NCBI RefSeq assembly: GCF_900104345.1
Contig: NZ_FNJN01000002.1
Coordinates: 496,001-560,000, forward strand
Direction: 5' to 3'
Length of the DNA stretch: 64,000 nucleotides
Source: Microbacterium testaceum StLB037
GTDB lineage: Bacteria > Actinomycetota > Actinomycetes > Actinomycetales > Microbacteriaceae
Position numbers and translations under genes: made by a program. Within the stretch, counting starts at the first letter, position 1. Each line of letters starts with the position of its first letter. This document shows positions 43,938 to 53,184 of this stretch, in pieces. Below the pieces are notes generated by a model, which searched no databases, had not been told where the DNA came from, and saw nothing but the letters and a program-made list of their open reading frames with translations.

Positions 43938-45128
43938 GTGAAGAGGATGACGACAGATTCCGTGCAGTCGGTCAACGGCGTGAGCCAGTTGTTCCAGCTG
44001 CTGCGAGACGGCGTACCGCGTACGCGAGCGGAGCTGGCCAAGTCGACCGGCCTCGCCCGATCGACGGTCGCCGTGCGCGTCGACGAGCTCATGCGCATGG
44101 GCCTCATCACCCCCGTCGCCGACGCGGTGTCCACCGGCGGACGGCCGCCGTCGCAGTTCGCGATCAACCCCGCGGCCAAGGTCGTCGTCGCCGTCGACCT
44201 CGGTGCCTCGCACGCGACGGTCGCGATCGCCGACCTCACCGGCAAGGTGCTCAGCGAACGCACCGGCGACATCGACATCGCCACGGGTCCCGAGCCCGTG
44301 CTCACCTGGCTCGTCGAGACGGCGACGGCGCTGCTCTCGGAGTCGGGCCGCTCCACCTCCGACGTGGCCGCGATGGGCATCGGCGTCCCCGGCCCCGTCG
44401 AGCACTCCACCGGACAGCCGGTGAACCCCCCGATCATGCCCGGCTGGGATCGCTTCGACATCCCCGGCTGGATCTACCAGCACATGCCGGTTCCCGTCCT
44501 CGTCGACAACGACGTCAACATCATGGCGCTGGGCGAGCGCAGCATCGCCTGGCCCGCCGTCGACCACTTCATGTTCGTGAAGGTCGCCACCGGCATCGGC
44601 ACCGGCATCATCTCCGACGGTCACCTGCAGCGCGGAGCCCAGGGCATCGCCGGCGACATCGGTCACGTCCAGGTCGCGCGCGGCGCCGACATCCCGTGCC
44701 AGTGCGGCAATCGCGGATGCCTCGAGGCCTTGGCATCCGGTCCCGCGATCGCGCGCGCGCTGCGCGCGCAGGGCATCGACGCGCACACCGGCTCTGACGT
44801 GGTCGACCTCGTCAAGCGCGGCAACATCGACGCGATCCAGGCCGTGCGCCAGGCGGGTCGCGACATCGGCGAGGTGCTCACGACGTGCGTGAGCCTGATG
44901 AACCCGTCGGTGATCGCGATCGGCGGGTCCATGGCGCGCGTGGGCGAGCATCTCATCGCGGGCGTGCGCGAGGTCGTGTACACGCGCTCCACGCCGCTGG
45001 CCACCGAGTACCTCTCGATCGTCCAGTCGGTCGCCGCCGAGAAGGCCGCCGTGATCGGCGCGAGCATGCTTGCGGTCGAGCACGCCCTCGCCCCCGAGTC
45101 GCTGAACGCCGCGTTCCTCCGCGCCTGA
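43938..45128 (+). CDS. ROK family transcriptional regulator
   Basis: A 396-residue repressor. The N-terminal winged helix contains RTRAELAKSTGLARSTVAVR. The C-terminal part is a sugar-kinase-like ROK domain with VAVDLGASHATVAIADL, GVPGPVEH and the zinc motif CQCGNRGCLE (about 254-263). GTG 43938 is the start; ATG 43947 is possible but leaves an unusual ribosome-site spacing. Placed next to the ribose-type importer, it probably senses the imported sugar or its phosphate and controls that transporter. Confidence 0.88.
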   Translation: MKRMTTDSVQSVNGVSQLFQLLRDGVPRTRAELAKSTGLARSTVAVRVDELMRMGLITPVADAVSTGGRPPSQFAINPAAKVVVAVDLGASHATVAIADLTGKVLSERTGDIDIATGPEPVLTWLVETATALLSESGRSTSDVAAMGIGVPGPVEHSTGQPVNPPIMPGWDRFDIPGWIYQHMPVPVLVDNDVNIMALGERSIAWPAVDHFMFVKVATGIGTGIISDGHLQRGAQGIAGDIGHVQVARGADIPCQCGNRGCLEALASGPAIARALRAQGIDAHTGSDVVDLVKRGNIDAIQAVRQAGRDIGEVLTTCVSLMNPSVIAIGGSMARVGEHLIAGVREVVYTRSTPLATEYLSIVQSVAAEKAAVIGASMLAVEHALAPESLNAAFLRA

Positions 45129-45150
45129 CCCGCGACGGGTCGCTGCCGCC

Positions 45151-45222
45151 GCACGACTCCTGCAGATCGGACGGCTCCGCGCCGTCGGTGGGCCGCGGGC
45201 GCGCGATATGCAGGAGTCGTGC
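45151..45222. repeat. Intergenic inverted-repeat element, type B, copy 1
   Basis: GCACGACTCCTGCA (45151-45164) and TGCAGGAGTCGTGC (45209-45222) are perfectly complementary 14-bp arms. The core CAGGAGTCGTG is also part of the type A elements at 37.3 kb, in the opposite arrangement. A smaller GACGG/CCGTC hairpin lies inside. Confidence 0.7.
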
Positions 45223-45290
45223 GCTCGTGCCGGGGTCCCCGGTTGGGCAGGCCGGCGGGGCCGCTGCGCCGTGCCGGGGCGGTGGCGCGT

Positions 45291-45361
45291 GCACAACTCC
45301 TGCAGATGGGCGGGTTTCGCGGCCCCGGGGGCCACGGTCGCGCGATGCGCAGGAGTTGTGC
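45291..45361. repeat. Intergenic inverted-repeat element, type B, copy 2
   Basis: GCACAACTCCTGC (45291-45303) and GCAGGAGTTGTGC (45349-45361) are perfect 13-bp arms. Compared with copy 1 the base change in one arm (GACTC to AACTC) is compensated in the other (GAGTC to GAGTT). That covariation supports a structured RNA or DNA hairpin. Confidence 0.72.
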
Positions 45362-45520
45362 AGCCGAGCCGGGGTTGTCGGTCCGCCGGGTGGGTGGTGA
45401 GCCGGTCCGGCGCGTACGGCGGCGGACCGTTTCCCCGACAGGCCAATTCCGGATGCCGGGACTTCGGCGTGTCGCGGATTTCCCCGCGGTCGTGCCCGGT
45501 GCGGGGCCCGTCCCTCCCGT

Positions 45521-45605
45521 GGCATGACGCAGGACATCCGGGGGCGGCGGGCCATCGGGCCGGGGGGAGACGCCCCGACCGGGTCGGTGTTCCTGCGTTG
45601 TGGCC
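45521..45605. repeat. Degenerate type A inverted-repeat element
   Basis: ACGCAGGA (45527-45534) and TCCTGCGT (45591-45598) pair perfectly, with partly matching flanks (GGCATG and TGTGGC). The remaining part of the 605-bp gap between the ROK gene and the next stop codon (about 45362-45520) shows no gene or clear motif. Confidence 0.5.
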
Positions 45606-45655
45606 GCGGCGGGGCGGGGCGGGCGGGAGGCGGGCCGAGCCAGCGCACGAGGAAC

Positions 45656-45729
45656 GCCCGTCGTGCATGAGCACGGCGGGCGGCGTCGATCGCTCGCGGC
45701 GCGGAGTGTCCCTCTCCACGCCGCGAGCG
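45656..45729. terminator. Tandem hairpins ending the secreted-protein operon
   Basis: Two hairpins follow the stop at 45734 on the minus strand. CGCTCGCGGCGCGGAG (45691-45706) pairs with 45714-45729 with one mismatch, and GCCCGTCGTGC (45656-45666) pairs with 45671-45681 with one mismatch. No strong T-run is present. They probably end the four-gene operon. Confidence 0.6.
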
Positions 45730-45733
45730 GGTC

Positions 45734-46933
45734 TCAGGGCGACCGGCGCGAGGCGCGGGTCGGGGCGGGGGAGGGAGCCTCGGGGACTCCCTCCGTGTCG
45801 GCCACGCCGCCGGCGGGCACCGGCTCGCGCTCGGCGGCCGCACCCGTCGCGGCACCGGGTACAGCGGCATCCGTTCCGTCCGCATCCGCTCGCGCGGCAG
45901 CCACGGCGGCGGCGATCTCCCGGGCGTGGGCCGCTCGACGGCGCCGGGCGGCGATGACGCGCCAGGCCACGAGCAGGGCGACCACGGCGAGGATCGCGAG
46001 CGCCGTCCATGGCACCGCGGCCGTGGCGGCCGCGCCCTGCGACACGAGGGGGTCGAGGGTCGACGGCTCCGCGCCGGCCAGCGTGCGCGACACGACCTGC
46101 GAGGTGGCGGTGACGTCGGCCGAGAGCAACACGAGGGGGACGACCCCGGCGACCTCGACGGTGCGCTTCAGCGAGCTGCCGGGCAGCAGCTCAGGGGCGT
46201 CGTCGGCGGCGGTCACGCGCGCCCAGCCGAACGGCCCGCCGAGGGCGACCTCGACGTTCGGGTCGAGACGCGTGTTGCCGGTGTTGGTCAGGGTGTAGCC
46301 CACGGTCGCGGATCCCGTCTCGGCGGGGTTCGCGGTGCCGTGGTAATCGACGACGACGTCGCCGACCGCGAGCGAGGGGACGAGGTCGCCCTGCACGCGG
46401 AGGTGTAGACGCGAGCCCAGGCGACGTTCGGTGACGGTGCCGTTGTCGGCGGTCACGAGCATGGATGCCACGATGCCGGCCGCGTAATCGCCCGGGGCGG
46501 CGTCGGCGGGCACGGTGACGGTGAAGGGGACCTCGGCGCTCGCGCCGCTGTCGAGGGTGAGCTCGGGTGATGCGATCGAGACCCAGCTGCCGAGGTCAGT
46601 GGATTCCGCGTCCCCGGCGAGGATGTCGAGGGCTCCGTCGTCGGTGAGGAAGCCGTCGGCGGCGTACACGCGCAGGGTGATCGGCTGAGGGCTGCGGTTC
46701 GCGACGTACAGGGCGTCGCCGACCGTTCCACCGGGCATCAGGTCGTAGGCGTAGTTGGGCCGGTCGCGCCCTTGCGCGGTGTCGGCGGGTTTGACACTCC
46801 ACGTGACCGTGGTGTCGGGGGAGGGGGCGGTCGCCGCGGAGGCGGCGAGCGGGCTGGCCAGCAGCAGCGCGAGGCCGGTGAGGAACGACAGGAGCAATCG
46901 GAGCGGACGGGAAGTGGTCTTCGCCTGGGACAT
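45734..46933 (-). CDS. DUF916-like WxL-interacting membrane-anchored protein
   Basis: A 399-residue exported protein. A signal peptide (about 1-33, ending ASA) is followed by TVTWSVKPADTAQGRDRPN and YDLMPGGTVGDALYVANRS, the pattern of DUF916 / WxL-protein peptidoglycan-binding proteins. Two immunoglobulin-like beta domains follow up to about residue 300. A membrane segment (about 308-328) and an arginine-rich, alanine-rich cytoplasmic tail come last. In Firmicutes these proteins hold WxL proteins on the cell wall. It is last in the operon, directly after the WxL-like gene, and a paralogue is encoded at 56157-57179. Confidence 0.78.
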   Translation of the reverse strand: MSQAKTTSRPLRLLLSFLTGLALLLASPLAASAATAPSPDTTVTWSVKPADTAQGRDRPNYAYDLMPGGTVGDALYVANRSPQPITLRVYAADGFLTDDGALDILAGDAESTDLGSWVSIASPELTLDSGASAEVPFTVTVPADAAPGDYAAGIVASMLVTADNGTVTERRLGSRLHLRVQGDLVPSLAVGDVVVDYHGTANPAETGSATVGYTLTNTGNTRLDPNVEVALGGPFGWARVTAADDAPELLPGSSLKRTVEVAGVVPLVLLSADVTATSQVVSRTLAGAEPSTLDPLVSQGAAATAAVPWTALAILAVVALLVAWRVIAARRRRAAHAREIAAAVAAARADADGTDAAVPGAATGAAAEREPVPAGGVADTEGVPEAPSPAPTRASRRSP

Positions 46934-46959
46934 GGGCGTGGCTTTCGTGTGGAAGGGAT

Positions 46960-47000
46960 CCCGTCGGGGCCGCGCCCTCGAGGGGCGCGACCCCGACGGG
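46960..47000. terminator. Strong hairpin between the WxL and DUF916 genes
   Basis: CCCGTCGGGGCCGCGCCC (46960-46977) pairs with 46983-47000 in 17 of 18 positions around a short TCGAG-type loop. Lying inside an operon, it may lower expression of the downstream gene or stabilise the upstream message. Confidence 0.6.
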
Positions 47001-47007
47001 GAGGGGG

Positions 47008-48279
47008 TCAGCTGAGGGCGGTCAGCGTCACGGTCGCGGTGTAGGTGCCGCGGGGGGTCTCGAGCGGGAGCTTGAGATCCAGGTCGGCGCCCACGAGCGA
47101 GCTGCCTCGCTCATGGCCGTCGTTCGCCTGCGCGAGGGTGCGGGCGACCGAGAGGCCCTGGCCGCTGTCGAAGCCCGAGGGCACGGGGGCCCCGGCGACG
47201 GCGCCGCCCTGCGTCTCGAGCACCTCGGGCGTCCAGCCGAGGTACTTGCTCGACACCTCCTGGCCGTCGGCGGCGAAGTTCGACACCTGCGCGGTCAGGG
47301 ACCAGCCGGGGTTGCCGGCCCGGGTGTCCTGGACGCGGATCGGGACGATCTCGCCCGCCGCTGCGTAGTGGTCGAGGTTCTCGGTCGCCACTCCGAGGTC
47401 GACGAGGCGCGAGGTGCCCTCGATCGACCAGGTGAGCTCGCCCGAGCCCTGGCCGGGGACGGTCACCGCGATCGACTGGTCGCCCGCGGGAGGGGCGGTC
47501 GGAGCCTCACCCGTGTAGTCACCGGTGGTCGAGCCGGCGCGCACGCCCGCGCCGAACGCCGCCGCCGGGGTGTTCCCGTCGAGGGCGAGAGCCCCGTACA
47601 CGGTGGTGTTCGCCACGCGCAGGTTCGCGGTGTTCCCGGTGAGCGAGAGGCCCCCGCCGATCGAGTTGGCGAAGGCGTCGGAGCCGCCGTCGGCCGTCGC
47701 GCCGATCAGCACGTCGCGCGAGCTGCCGCTCACGGTGACGTCGCCCTTGACGACGGCGCCGGTCATCGACACGCCCCAGTCCGAACCGTCGATCGAGACG
47801 TCCGCACCGACTGACGTGCGCACGACGTCGACGTAGGTGGCCTGCTGCGTGAGCAGCGAGCCCGAGATCGCGCTGTCGACGACCTCGACGTCGATGCCGC
47901 CGGCTTCCACCGAGCCCCCGACCTTCAGGTCGTTGACGTAGAGGAAGCCCACGGTGGTGTCGGCGGAGTAGGCGCTGACGTCGCCGGCGACACTCGTGCC
48001 GTCGAGCGAGACGCCGTACGCGTCGGTGGCGACGACGTCTCCGGTGACCGTGACCGAGGTGGCATCCAGCCATCCCCCGGCCTCGACGACGATGTCGCCC
48101 TCGACGGTCGCGCCGCCGAGGACGCAGTCCGCTCCTCCCGGGACGATGAGGTTGCCCGAGACGGTCTGGCTGCCCAGGTCGTCGGTGCAGGTGAGGTCGG
48201 CCGCGTACGCGGGGACCGCGACCACGCTGCCCCCGATGACGAGGAGTCCGACGGTGGTCAGTTTCGTGATTCTGTTCAT
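47008..48279 (-). CDS. Secreted beta-helix protein with C-terminal WxL-like domain
   Basis: A 423-residue exported protein with a signal peptide ending AYA (about residue 27). Residues 30-230 are a chain of short valine- and glycine-rich repeats (GDIVVEAGG, GDVVATDAYG, GDVTVSG) typical of a right-handed beta helix. Residues about 265-423 resemble a WxL domain: the motif GWSLTAQVSNF near 330 supplies W-S-L, and the end is GTYTATVTLTALS. The start ATG 48279 follows GAGGAAGAAC. With the DUF916-like protein behind it, it should be held non-covalently at the cell wall. Confidence 0.72.
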   Translation of the reverse strand: MNRITKLTTVGLLVIGGSVVAVPAYAADLTCTDDLGSQTVSGNLIVPGGADCVLGGATVEGDIVVEAGGWLDATSVTVTGDVVATDAYGVSLDGTSVAGDVSAYSADTTVGFLYVNDLKVGGSVEAGGIDVEVVDSAISGSLLTQQATYVDVVRTSVGADVSIDGSDWGVSMTGAVVKGDVTVSGSSRDVLIGATADGGSDAFANSIGGGLSLTGNTANLRVANTTVYGALALDGNTPAAAFGAGVRAGSTTGDYTGEAPTAPPAGDQSIAVTVPGQGSGELTWSIEGTSRLVDLGVATENLDHYAAAGEIVPIRVQDTRAGNPGWSLTAQVSNFAADGQEVSSKYLGWTPEVLETQGGAVAGAPVPSGFDSGQGLSVARTLAQANDGHERGSSLVGADLDLKLPLETPRGTYTATVTLTALS

Positions 48280-48296
48280 CAGTTCTTCCTCGTCGC

Positions 48297-49325
48297 TCAG
48301 CCGCGCAGGGCTGCGATGTTGTCGTAGCTGCGGTCGGCGTTCGCGAGCGAGTTCCCGGGGTTCACCGGCACCGAGGAGGCGTTGTCCTGCTCGAACATGC
48401 CGAAGCGCTGACCGCGGTCGCGCAGCTGCGACAGGAACGCCGTGTAATCGATGTTCCCGGCGCCGAACTCGACGATGTCGTAGCCGTTGGCGCTGTTCGG
48501 GTTGAGCTTGCCGTCCTTGAGGTGGAGGATCGGGAACCGCCGGGGGTCGCGCTTGATGTAGTCGATCGGCTCGAACCCGGGGTAGAGGAACTTTCCGACG
48601 TGCGCCCAATAGACGTCCATCTCGAAGAACACCGTCTCGGGGTTGAGGTTCTCCCAGTACAGGTCGTACACGCGCTCGTTGGTGTCGGTGGTGAAGCCCC
48701 ACTCCTGCGCGTGGTTGTGCAGGTAGAGCTTGATGCCCGCGGCGCGACCCTTCTCGCCCATCTGGTTCCACGTGCCGATGGCCTGCATCCACGGGTCCTT
48801 GGCGAGGGGACCGCCGTAGCCTCCGGCGATGGGTCCGCCCTGGCCCAGGTGCGGCATGCCGAGCACGTGGGCGATCTCGAGCTGCTGGTCGATGTTGGCC
48901 GGGGTGAGGTTGACGTGCGCACCGGTCGCGCGCAGGCCGTTGTCGTCGAGCAGCTGGCGGATCTCCTGCGGCGTGATCGCGCCGACGTTGCCCTGGGTGT
49001 AGCCCGCGAACTCGATCTCGGAGTAACCGATGCGGGCCAGCTCCTCGAATACCGCACGGAAGCCCAGCGAGCTGACCTTGTCGCGGACGGTGAAGAGCTG
49101 GATACCGATGCGGTTGACGGGGACGAGACGCTTCCCGGCGCTGACCGGGGGAGCGGCCGCCGCGGCGCGGGCGCCGACGGCGGTGGAGGCGGAGGCTGCG
49201 GCGGGCATGGCGGCGGCGCCGATGCCGACGGCGACGGATGACGCCGCCAGGGCCTTGAGCAGCGTGCGCCGGCTCATGGGCCGATCCGGCACCGTGGGGT
49301 GCGCGTGGTCGTGGTGGTGACTCAT
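48297..49325 (-). CDS. Tat-exported sugar isomerase/epimerase-like TIM barrel
   Basis: A 342-residue protein. A long N-terminus carries the twin-arginine motif SRRTLLKAL (about 18-26) and a hydrophobic region ending ASA. The rest is a xylose-isomerase-like TIM barrel (IGIQLFTVRDKV, GYSEIEFAGY, YLHNHAQEWGF, FFEMDVYWAH, ILHLKDGKL) with metal-site residues in place. Tat export implies a folded, metal-loaded enzyme acting outside the cell, unlike its cytoplasmic relative at 37650-38654. It lies in one operon with the secreted sugar dehydrogenase, so it may act on a keto sugar formed at the surface. Confidence 0.87.
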   Translation of the reverse strand: MSHHHDHAHPTVPDRPMSRRTLLKALAASSVAVGIGAAAMPAAASASTAVGARAAAAAPPVSAGKRLVPVNRIGIQLFTVRDKVSSLGFRAVFEELARIGYSEIEFAGYTQGNVGAITPQEIRQLLDDNGLRATGAHVNLTPANIDQQLEIAHVLGMPHLGQGGPIAGGYGGPLAKDPWMQAIGTWNQMGEKGRAAGIKLYLHNHAQEWGFTTDTNERVYDLYWENLNPETVFFEMDVYWAHVGKFLYPGFEPIDYIKRDPRRFPILHLKDGKLNPNSANGYDIVEFGAGNIDYTAFLSQLRDRGQRFGMFEQDNASSVPVNPGNSLANADRSYDNIAALRG

Positions 49326-49376
49326 GACTCTCCTTCGAGGTGGGTCCGCCCCGGGGCCGGGGACGACCGTGAGGGT

Positions 49377-49405
49377 GGTGGGGGCCGCAGTACGCGACCC
49401 CCACC
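49377..49405. terminator. Hairpin after the large sugar dehydrogenase gene
   Basis: GGTGGGGG (49377-49384) and CCCCCACC (49398-49405) form an 8-bp stem with a 13-base loop just after the stop at 49412. It may reduce read-through into the rest of the operon. Confidence 0.45.
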
Positions 49406-49411
49406 GGGGTG

Positions 49412-52400
49412 TTACTTCTTGACGGTCAGGTTCGCGCTGCCGCTGCTCTTCGCGATCCCGGTCGAACCGGTGTACGACGCCTGCACCTGGTAGGCGCCCT
49501 CCGCGCTGAGCTTGGGCAGGGTCACCTGGACGGTGCCGTCGGCGCCGAGCGTGCCGGTGAGGGTGGCGACGACCGCGTTGTTGCGACGGATGGTCACCGT
49601 GGCATCACCGGTCGGGACGATGCCCGTCGACGAGGCCACCTGGACCGTGGCGGTGGCCGCCACGGCGGGCTTGACCGGCGTCGGCGAGACGGCGACCGAG
49701 GTCGTCGACTTCGCCTGCGAGACCGTGAGACGACCGATGCCGGCCGACCCCTTGAAGGTCTCGTCGGCTCCGTAAGTGGCCCGCAGGGTGTGCGTGCCGA
49801 CCGGGAGGTCCGCCGGGAGGGCGACGACGGCGTTGCCGTCGGCGTCCAGGGTCGCGCGACCGAGCTCGGTGTCGCCGACCGTGAGCACGACCTCGCCCGT
49901 GGGGGCGCCGCCCTCTCCGCGCACCGACACCGTCACGTCGCCCGGGGCGCCGTAGGTGACTCGCGGGGAGCCGAGCGAGACGAGCGTGCGGGTGTCGACC
50001 GTCGGCTCGTTGGGAGCGTCGAGGTCGATCGTGAACGACACCGAACCGAGCTCCGACACGTTGCCACCGGTGTCGGTGGCGCGGTAGCGGATGTCGTAGG
50101 CGCCGTCCTGATCGAACGTCACCCCGTACTGCTGGTTCGCCGCGAGGTTCACCCAGGTCGCGCCGTTGTCGCGCGAGTACTGGACGCTCGCGAGCGTGCC
50201 GTTGTCGGCGGCCTGCACCGAGAAGCGGACCGGCTCGTTGAACACGCCGCCGACACCCGTCGGGGTGGCGGGGGCCAGCGTGTGCGCGACGGTGGGGGGC
50301 GTGACGTCTCCAACGCCGTCGCCGACCATGGTCAGCGCGTCGACGGCCAGCTCGTCGGCCGAGGTGACGTAGAGCGCTCCGGTGCCCTCGGGGGCCTCGA
50401 AGGCGATCTCGACGTCCTGCCAGCCGGTGCCCGCGGGGACGACAGCGGTCGCGAAGGGCTCGGCGTCGGCCGCTCCCCAGCGCAGCTGGACCTCGCCCGC
50501 GCCGCTGGCACGGACCACGGCCCCGTCGATCCCGGCGAAGTTCACCGGGTCGAAGGCGAGGTAGTCGCCCGCTCCCAGGCCGCGGATGGCGTTGCCGCCC
50601 GAGGCGTCGGTGTCGGCGTAGGTGGTGACGCCCTCGCGACGGATCGCGTGCTCGGCCTGCTGCAGCTTCGGGTTCAGGCGAACGGTCGCCTCACCCGTGG
50701 CCGCCGGCAGTCCGTTGGCGCCGGCGTCGGTGTACGTGACCACGACCGCGCCGTAGAGCAGGGCACCGGGGCCGTGCTCGGGCGAGTTCGGGTCGGTGCG
50801 GAAGACGCCCGTGCAGCCCGTGCCCGAGACCTCGGGGTGGGCGTGCTCGTCGTGGCCGAGACCGTAGGTCCACGTCACGCGCGAGCATTCCGTGGCGTCG
50901 CCGTCCTCGGCATCCGTCGTCGTGACCTGGAACGGGATCGCCTGACCCCAGTCGAAGAACGCGCCGTTGCCGGGAAAGGCCACGGTCACCTCGGGCGCCT
51001 GGTTGCCGACCGAGATCGTGCGCGAGGTCAGACCGAAGCGTCCGCCCGGGTCGGACACGCGCAGTCGGGCGCTGTAGTTGCCCAGTTCGGTGTAGGTGTA
51101 CGACGTGGTCGCGCCGGTCGCATCGTAGGTGCCGTCACCATCGAAGTCCCACTCGTAGGTGAGGGCGTCTCCGTCGGGGTCGGTCGAGGTCGACGCGTCG
51201 AACTCGACGGTCAGGGGAGCCTGCGACGACGAGGTGGGCGTCGCGGTGAAACGCGCCTGGGGCGACTTGTTGCCGGCGACGTAGTCGATGCGGTACAGAC
51301 CGGCATCGGGGTTCGCGCGGAAGAAGCCGTCGCCGTAGTCGAGCACGTACATCGAGCCGTCGGGCCCGATCTCCATGTCCATGGGGTTGTCGTGCGGCGG
51401 CTGGCCCAGGGTGCTGAGCGCCGCGTTCGGAAGGAAGTCCTCGATGTCGCTGACCTCGAAGGTGTCCCAGTCGAGCGTGAACGCGGCGATGTAGTCCTGC
51501 GAGAACTCGCCGATGAACGCCTTGCGGTCCCAGTGCTGCGGGAGCTTCGTGGGCGAGGGGTTGGTCTCGTCGTAGTGGTAGACGGGTCCGCCCATAGGGC
51601 CCTGGCCGGTACCGGCACCGAAATTCACCAGCTCGTCCCACGGCTGGTCGCCGGGGTTGTCGCCGTACCAGAGGGTCGCGGGCTGCGCGGGGGGAAGGTC
51701 GGTGAGACCGGTGTTCCACCGCGACTCGTTCTTGAGGTTCTGCGGGTCGAAGAACGCACCCGGCGTCGCCGTGGCGAAGTCCCAGTCGTTGTAGGCCTGG
51801 TTGTCGGCGTGGACGTAGGGCCACCCGGCGTTCTGGGGCTCGTCGAGGCTGATGGCGTTCCACTCCACCAGTCCCATGGGCCCGCGGCCGGCGGTCTGGG
51901 CCACGGCCTTCGTGGCGTCGGGGCCGTAGTCGCCCCACGACAGCGAGTTGGTCTCGATGTCGACCTCGATGCGGAACGGGTTGCGCACGCCCATCACGAA
52001 GATCTCGGGGCGGGTGAGTTCGGTTCCGGGGGCGAAGAGGTTGCCCTCGGGGATCGTGTACGAGCCGTCGTCCTCGACGTGGATGCGCAGGATCTTGCCG
52101 CGCAGGTCGTTGGTGTTGCCGGCGCCGCGGCGCGAGTCGAATCCGGGGTTGTAGCCGGGGGCGTCGTTGTTGGGCGCGAAGCCGTTCGCTCCCGGAGTGG
52201 ATGCCGGGGTGTTGTCGCCCGTGCTCAGGTACAGGTTGCCGTCGGCGTTGAATCCGATGTCGGCGCCGACGTGGCAGCACTGCCCGCGCTGGACCTCGAC
52301 GTCGAGGACGACCTGCTCGCTCGCGAGGTCGAGGGAGTCCCCGTTCCACTGGAAGCGGGCGAGGCGGTTCACGCCGACCCACTGGTCCCAGTAGGACTCG

Positions 52401-52945
52401 TCGGCCCCCGCGGGGAGGGTGTTGGGGGAGTTGCCCGCCGGGGTGTCGGCGACGCCGTCACCGTCGGCGTCGCGCGGGGAGTAGACGAGGTACACCCAGT
52501 TGTTCTCGGCGAAGTCCGGGTCGAGGGCGACCGTCTGCAGGCCGTCCTCGGAGTTGGCGTAGACGTCGAGGGTGTTGGTGACGCGGGTGACGCCGGTCGC
52601 GGGATCGGTCAGGCGCACGTCGCCGTTGCGGGCGGTGTGCAGGACGCGCTTGTCGGGGAGGACGGCGAGGTCGATGGGCTCGCCCACGTCCTTCGTGAGC
52701 AGGACGCGCTCGTAGTTGCTCCAGTCGAGGGCGCCGCCGTCTTCGCCGGTGTCGCCGGGGTCGGGGGTACCGGGGTCGGTGGGGTCGCCGTGGTCGCCCC
52801 CGGGGTCTGTCGTGCCGTGGTCGTGCCCGTCGTGCGCGAAGGCCGGGACGGGTGCGGCGGCGATGGCGCCCAGGCCCAGTGCGGTGGCCGCGAGGACCGC
52901 CGTCAACCGGGACCGGACGACCGGATGCCGAGAAGTAGAGTTCAT
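49412..52945 (-). CDS. Secreted glucose/sorbosone-type sugar dehydrogenase with PKD, CBM and Ig-like domains
   Basis: A 1177-residue exported protein. After the signal peptide (1-37, ending AFA) and a histidine/aspartate/proline-rich linker (38-70), residues about 75-560 form a six-bladed PQQ-type sugar dehydrogenase propeller (CCHVGADIGF, LYLSTGDN, MDMEIGPDGSMYVLDYG). A PKD domain covers about 575-655, a CBM6-like domain about 745-870, and Ig-like repeats the rest, ending LTVKK. No cytochrome c motif or membrane anchor is present. It would oxidise sugars or glycans outside the cell. The start ATG 52945 has an AGGAGC site. It is first in the operon. Confidence 0.85.
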   Translation of the reverse strand: MNSTSRHPVVRSRLTAVLAATALGLGAIAAAPVPAFAHDGHDHGTTDPGGDHGDPTDPGTPDPGDTGEDGGALDWSNYERVLLTKDVGEPIDLAVLPDKRVLHTARNGDVRLTDPATGVTRVTNTLDVYANSEDGLQTVALDPDFAENNWVYLVYSPRDADGDGVADTPAGNSPNTLPAGADESYWDQWVGVNRLARFQWNGDSLDLASEQVVLDVEVQRGQCCHVGADIGFNADGNLYLSTGDNTPASTPGANGFAPNNDAPGYNPGFDSRRGAGNTNDLRGKILRIHVEDDGSYTIPEGNLFAPGTELTRPEIFVMGVRNPFRIEVDIETNSLSWGDYGPDATKAVAQTAGRGPMGLVEWNAISLDEPQNAGWPYVHADNQAYNDWDFATATPGAFFDPQNLKNESRWNTGLTDLPPAQPATLWYGDNPGDQPWDELVNFGAGTGQGPMGGPVYHYDETNPSPTKLPQHWDRKAFIGEFSQDYIAAFTLDWDTFEVSDIEDFLPNAALSTLGQPPHDNPMDMEIGPDGSMYVLDYGDGFFRANPDAGLYRIDYVAGNKSPQARFTATPTSSSQAPLTVEFDASTSTDPDGDALTYEWDFDGDGTYDATGATTSYTYTELGNYSARLRVSDPGGRFGLTSRTISVGNQAPEVTVAFPGNGAFFDWGQAIPFQVTTTDAEDGDATECSRVTWTYGLGHDEHAHPEVSGTGCTGVFRTDPNSPEHGPGALLYGAVVVTYTDAGANGLPAATGEATVRLNPKLQQAEHAIRREGVTTYADTDASGGNAIRGLGAGDYLAFDPVNFAGIDGAVVRASGAGEVQLRWGAADAEPFATAVVPAGTGWQDVEIAFEAPEGTGALYVTSADELAVDALTMVGDGVGDVTPPTVAHTLAPATPTGVGGVFNEPVRFSVQAADNGTLASVQYSRDNGATWVNLAANQQYGVTFDQDGAYDIRYRATDTGGNVSELGSVSFTIDLDAPNEPTVDTRTLVSLGSPRVTYGAPGDVTVSVRGEGGAPTGEVVLTVGDTELGRATLDADGNAVVALPADLPVGTHTLRATYGADETFKGSAGIGRLTVSQAKSTTSVAVSPTPVKPAVAATATVQVASSTGIVPTGDATVTIRRNNAVVATLTGTLGADGTVQVTLPKLSAEGAYQVQASYTGSTGIAKSSGSANLTVKK

Positions 52946-53184
52946 CGTGAAACAGCTCCTGTGAATGCGTTCGAGTTGTTTTCACCGGGTCGCCACACAG
53001 TCGGTCTCAACGACTGATCGTGGCGGCCCGGGCTCTTCGTGCGGTGGCGGTCGGCCACGCGCGGTGTCTGCTCCTTACTCTTCGTCGAGTGGGAGGGGTC
53101 GCCGATCACCGCCTCTCAAGGCGGTTCGTGGGGCGAGCCTCGGGGGGATGAGGTGTCCGATTGTGGGGGACGTCGCTCGTCGTC

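Noticed and set aside
44203..45154. Open frames on both strands inside and after the ROK gene
   Set aside because: The ROK frame shows continuous family motifs, including the zinc motif; the others show none.
49409..53017. 1202-codon open frame on the plus strand
   Set aside because: It lies opposite the 1177-residue sugar dehydrogenase and results from high GC at third codon positions; no domain or signal is recognisable.
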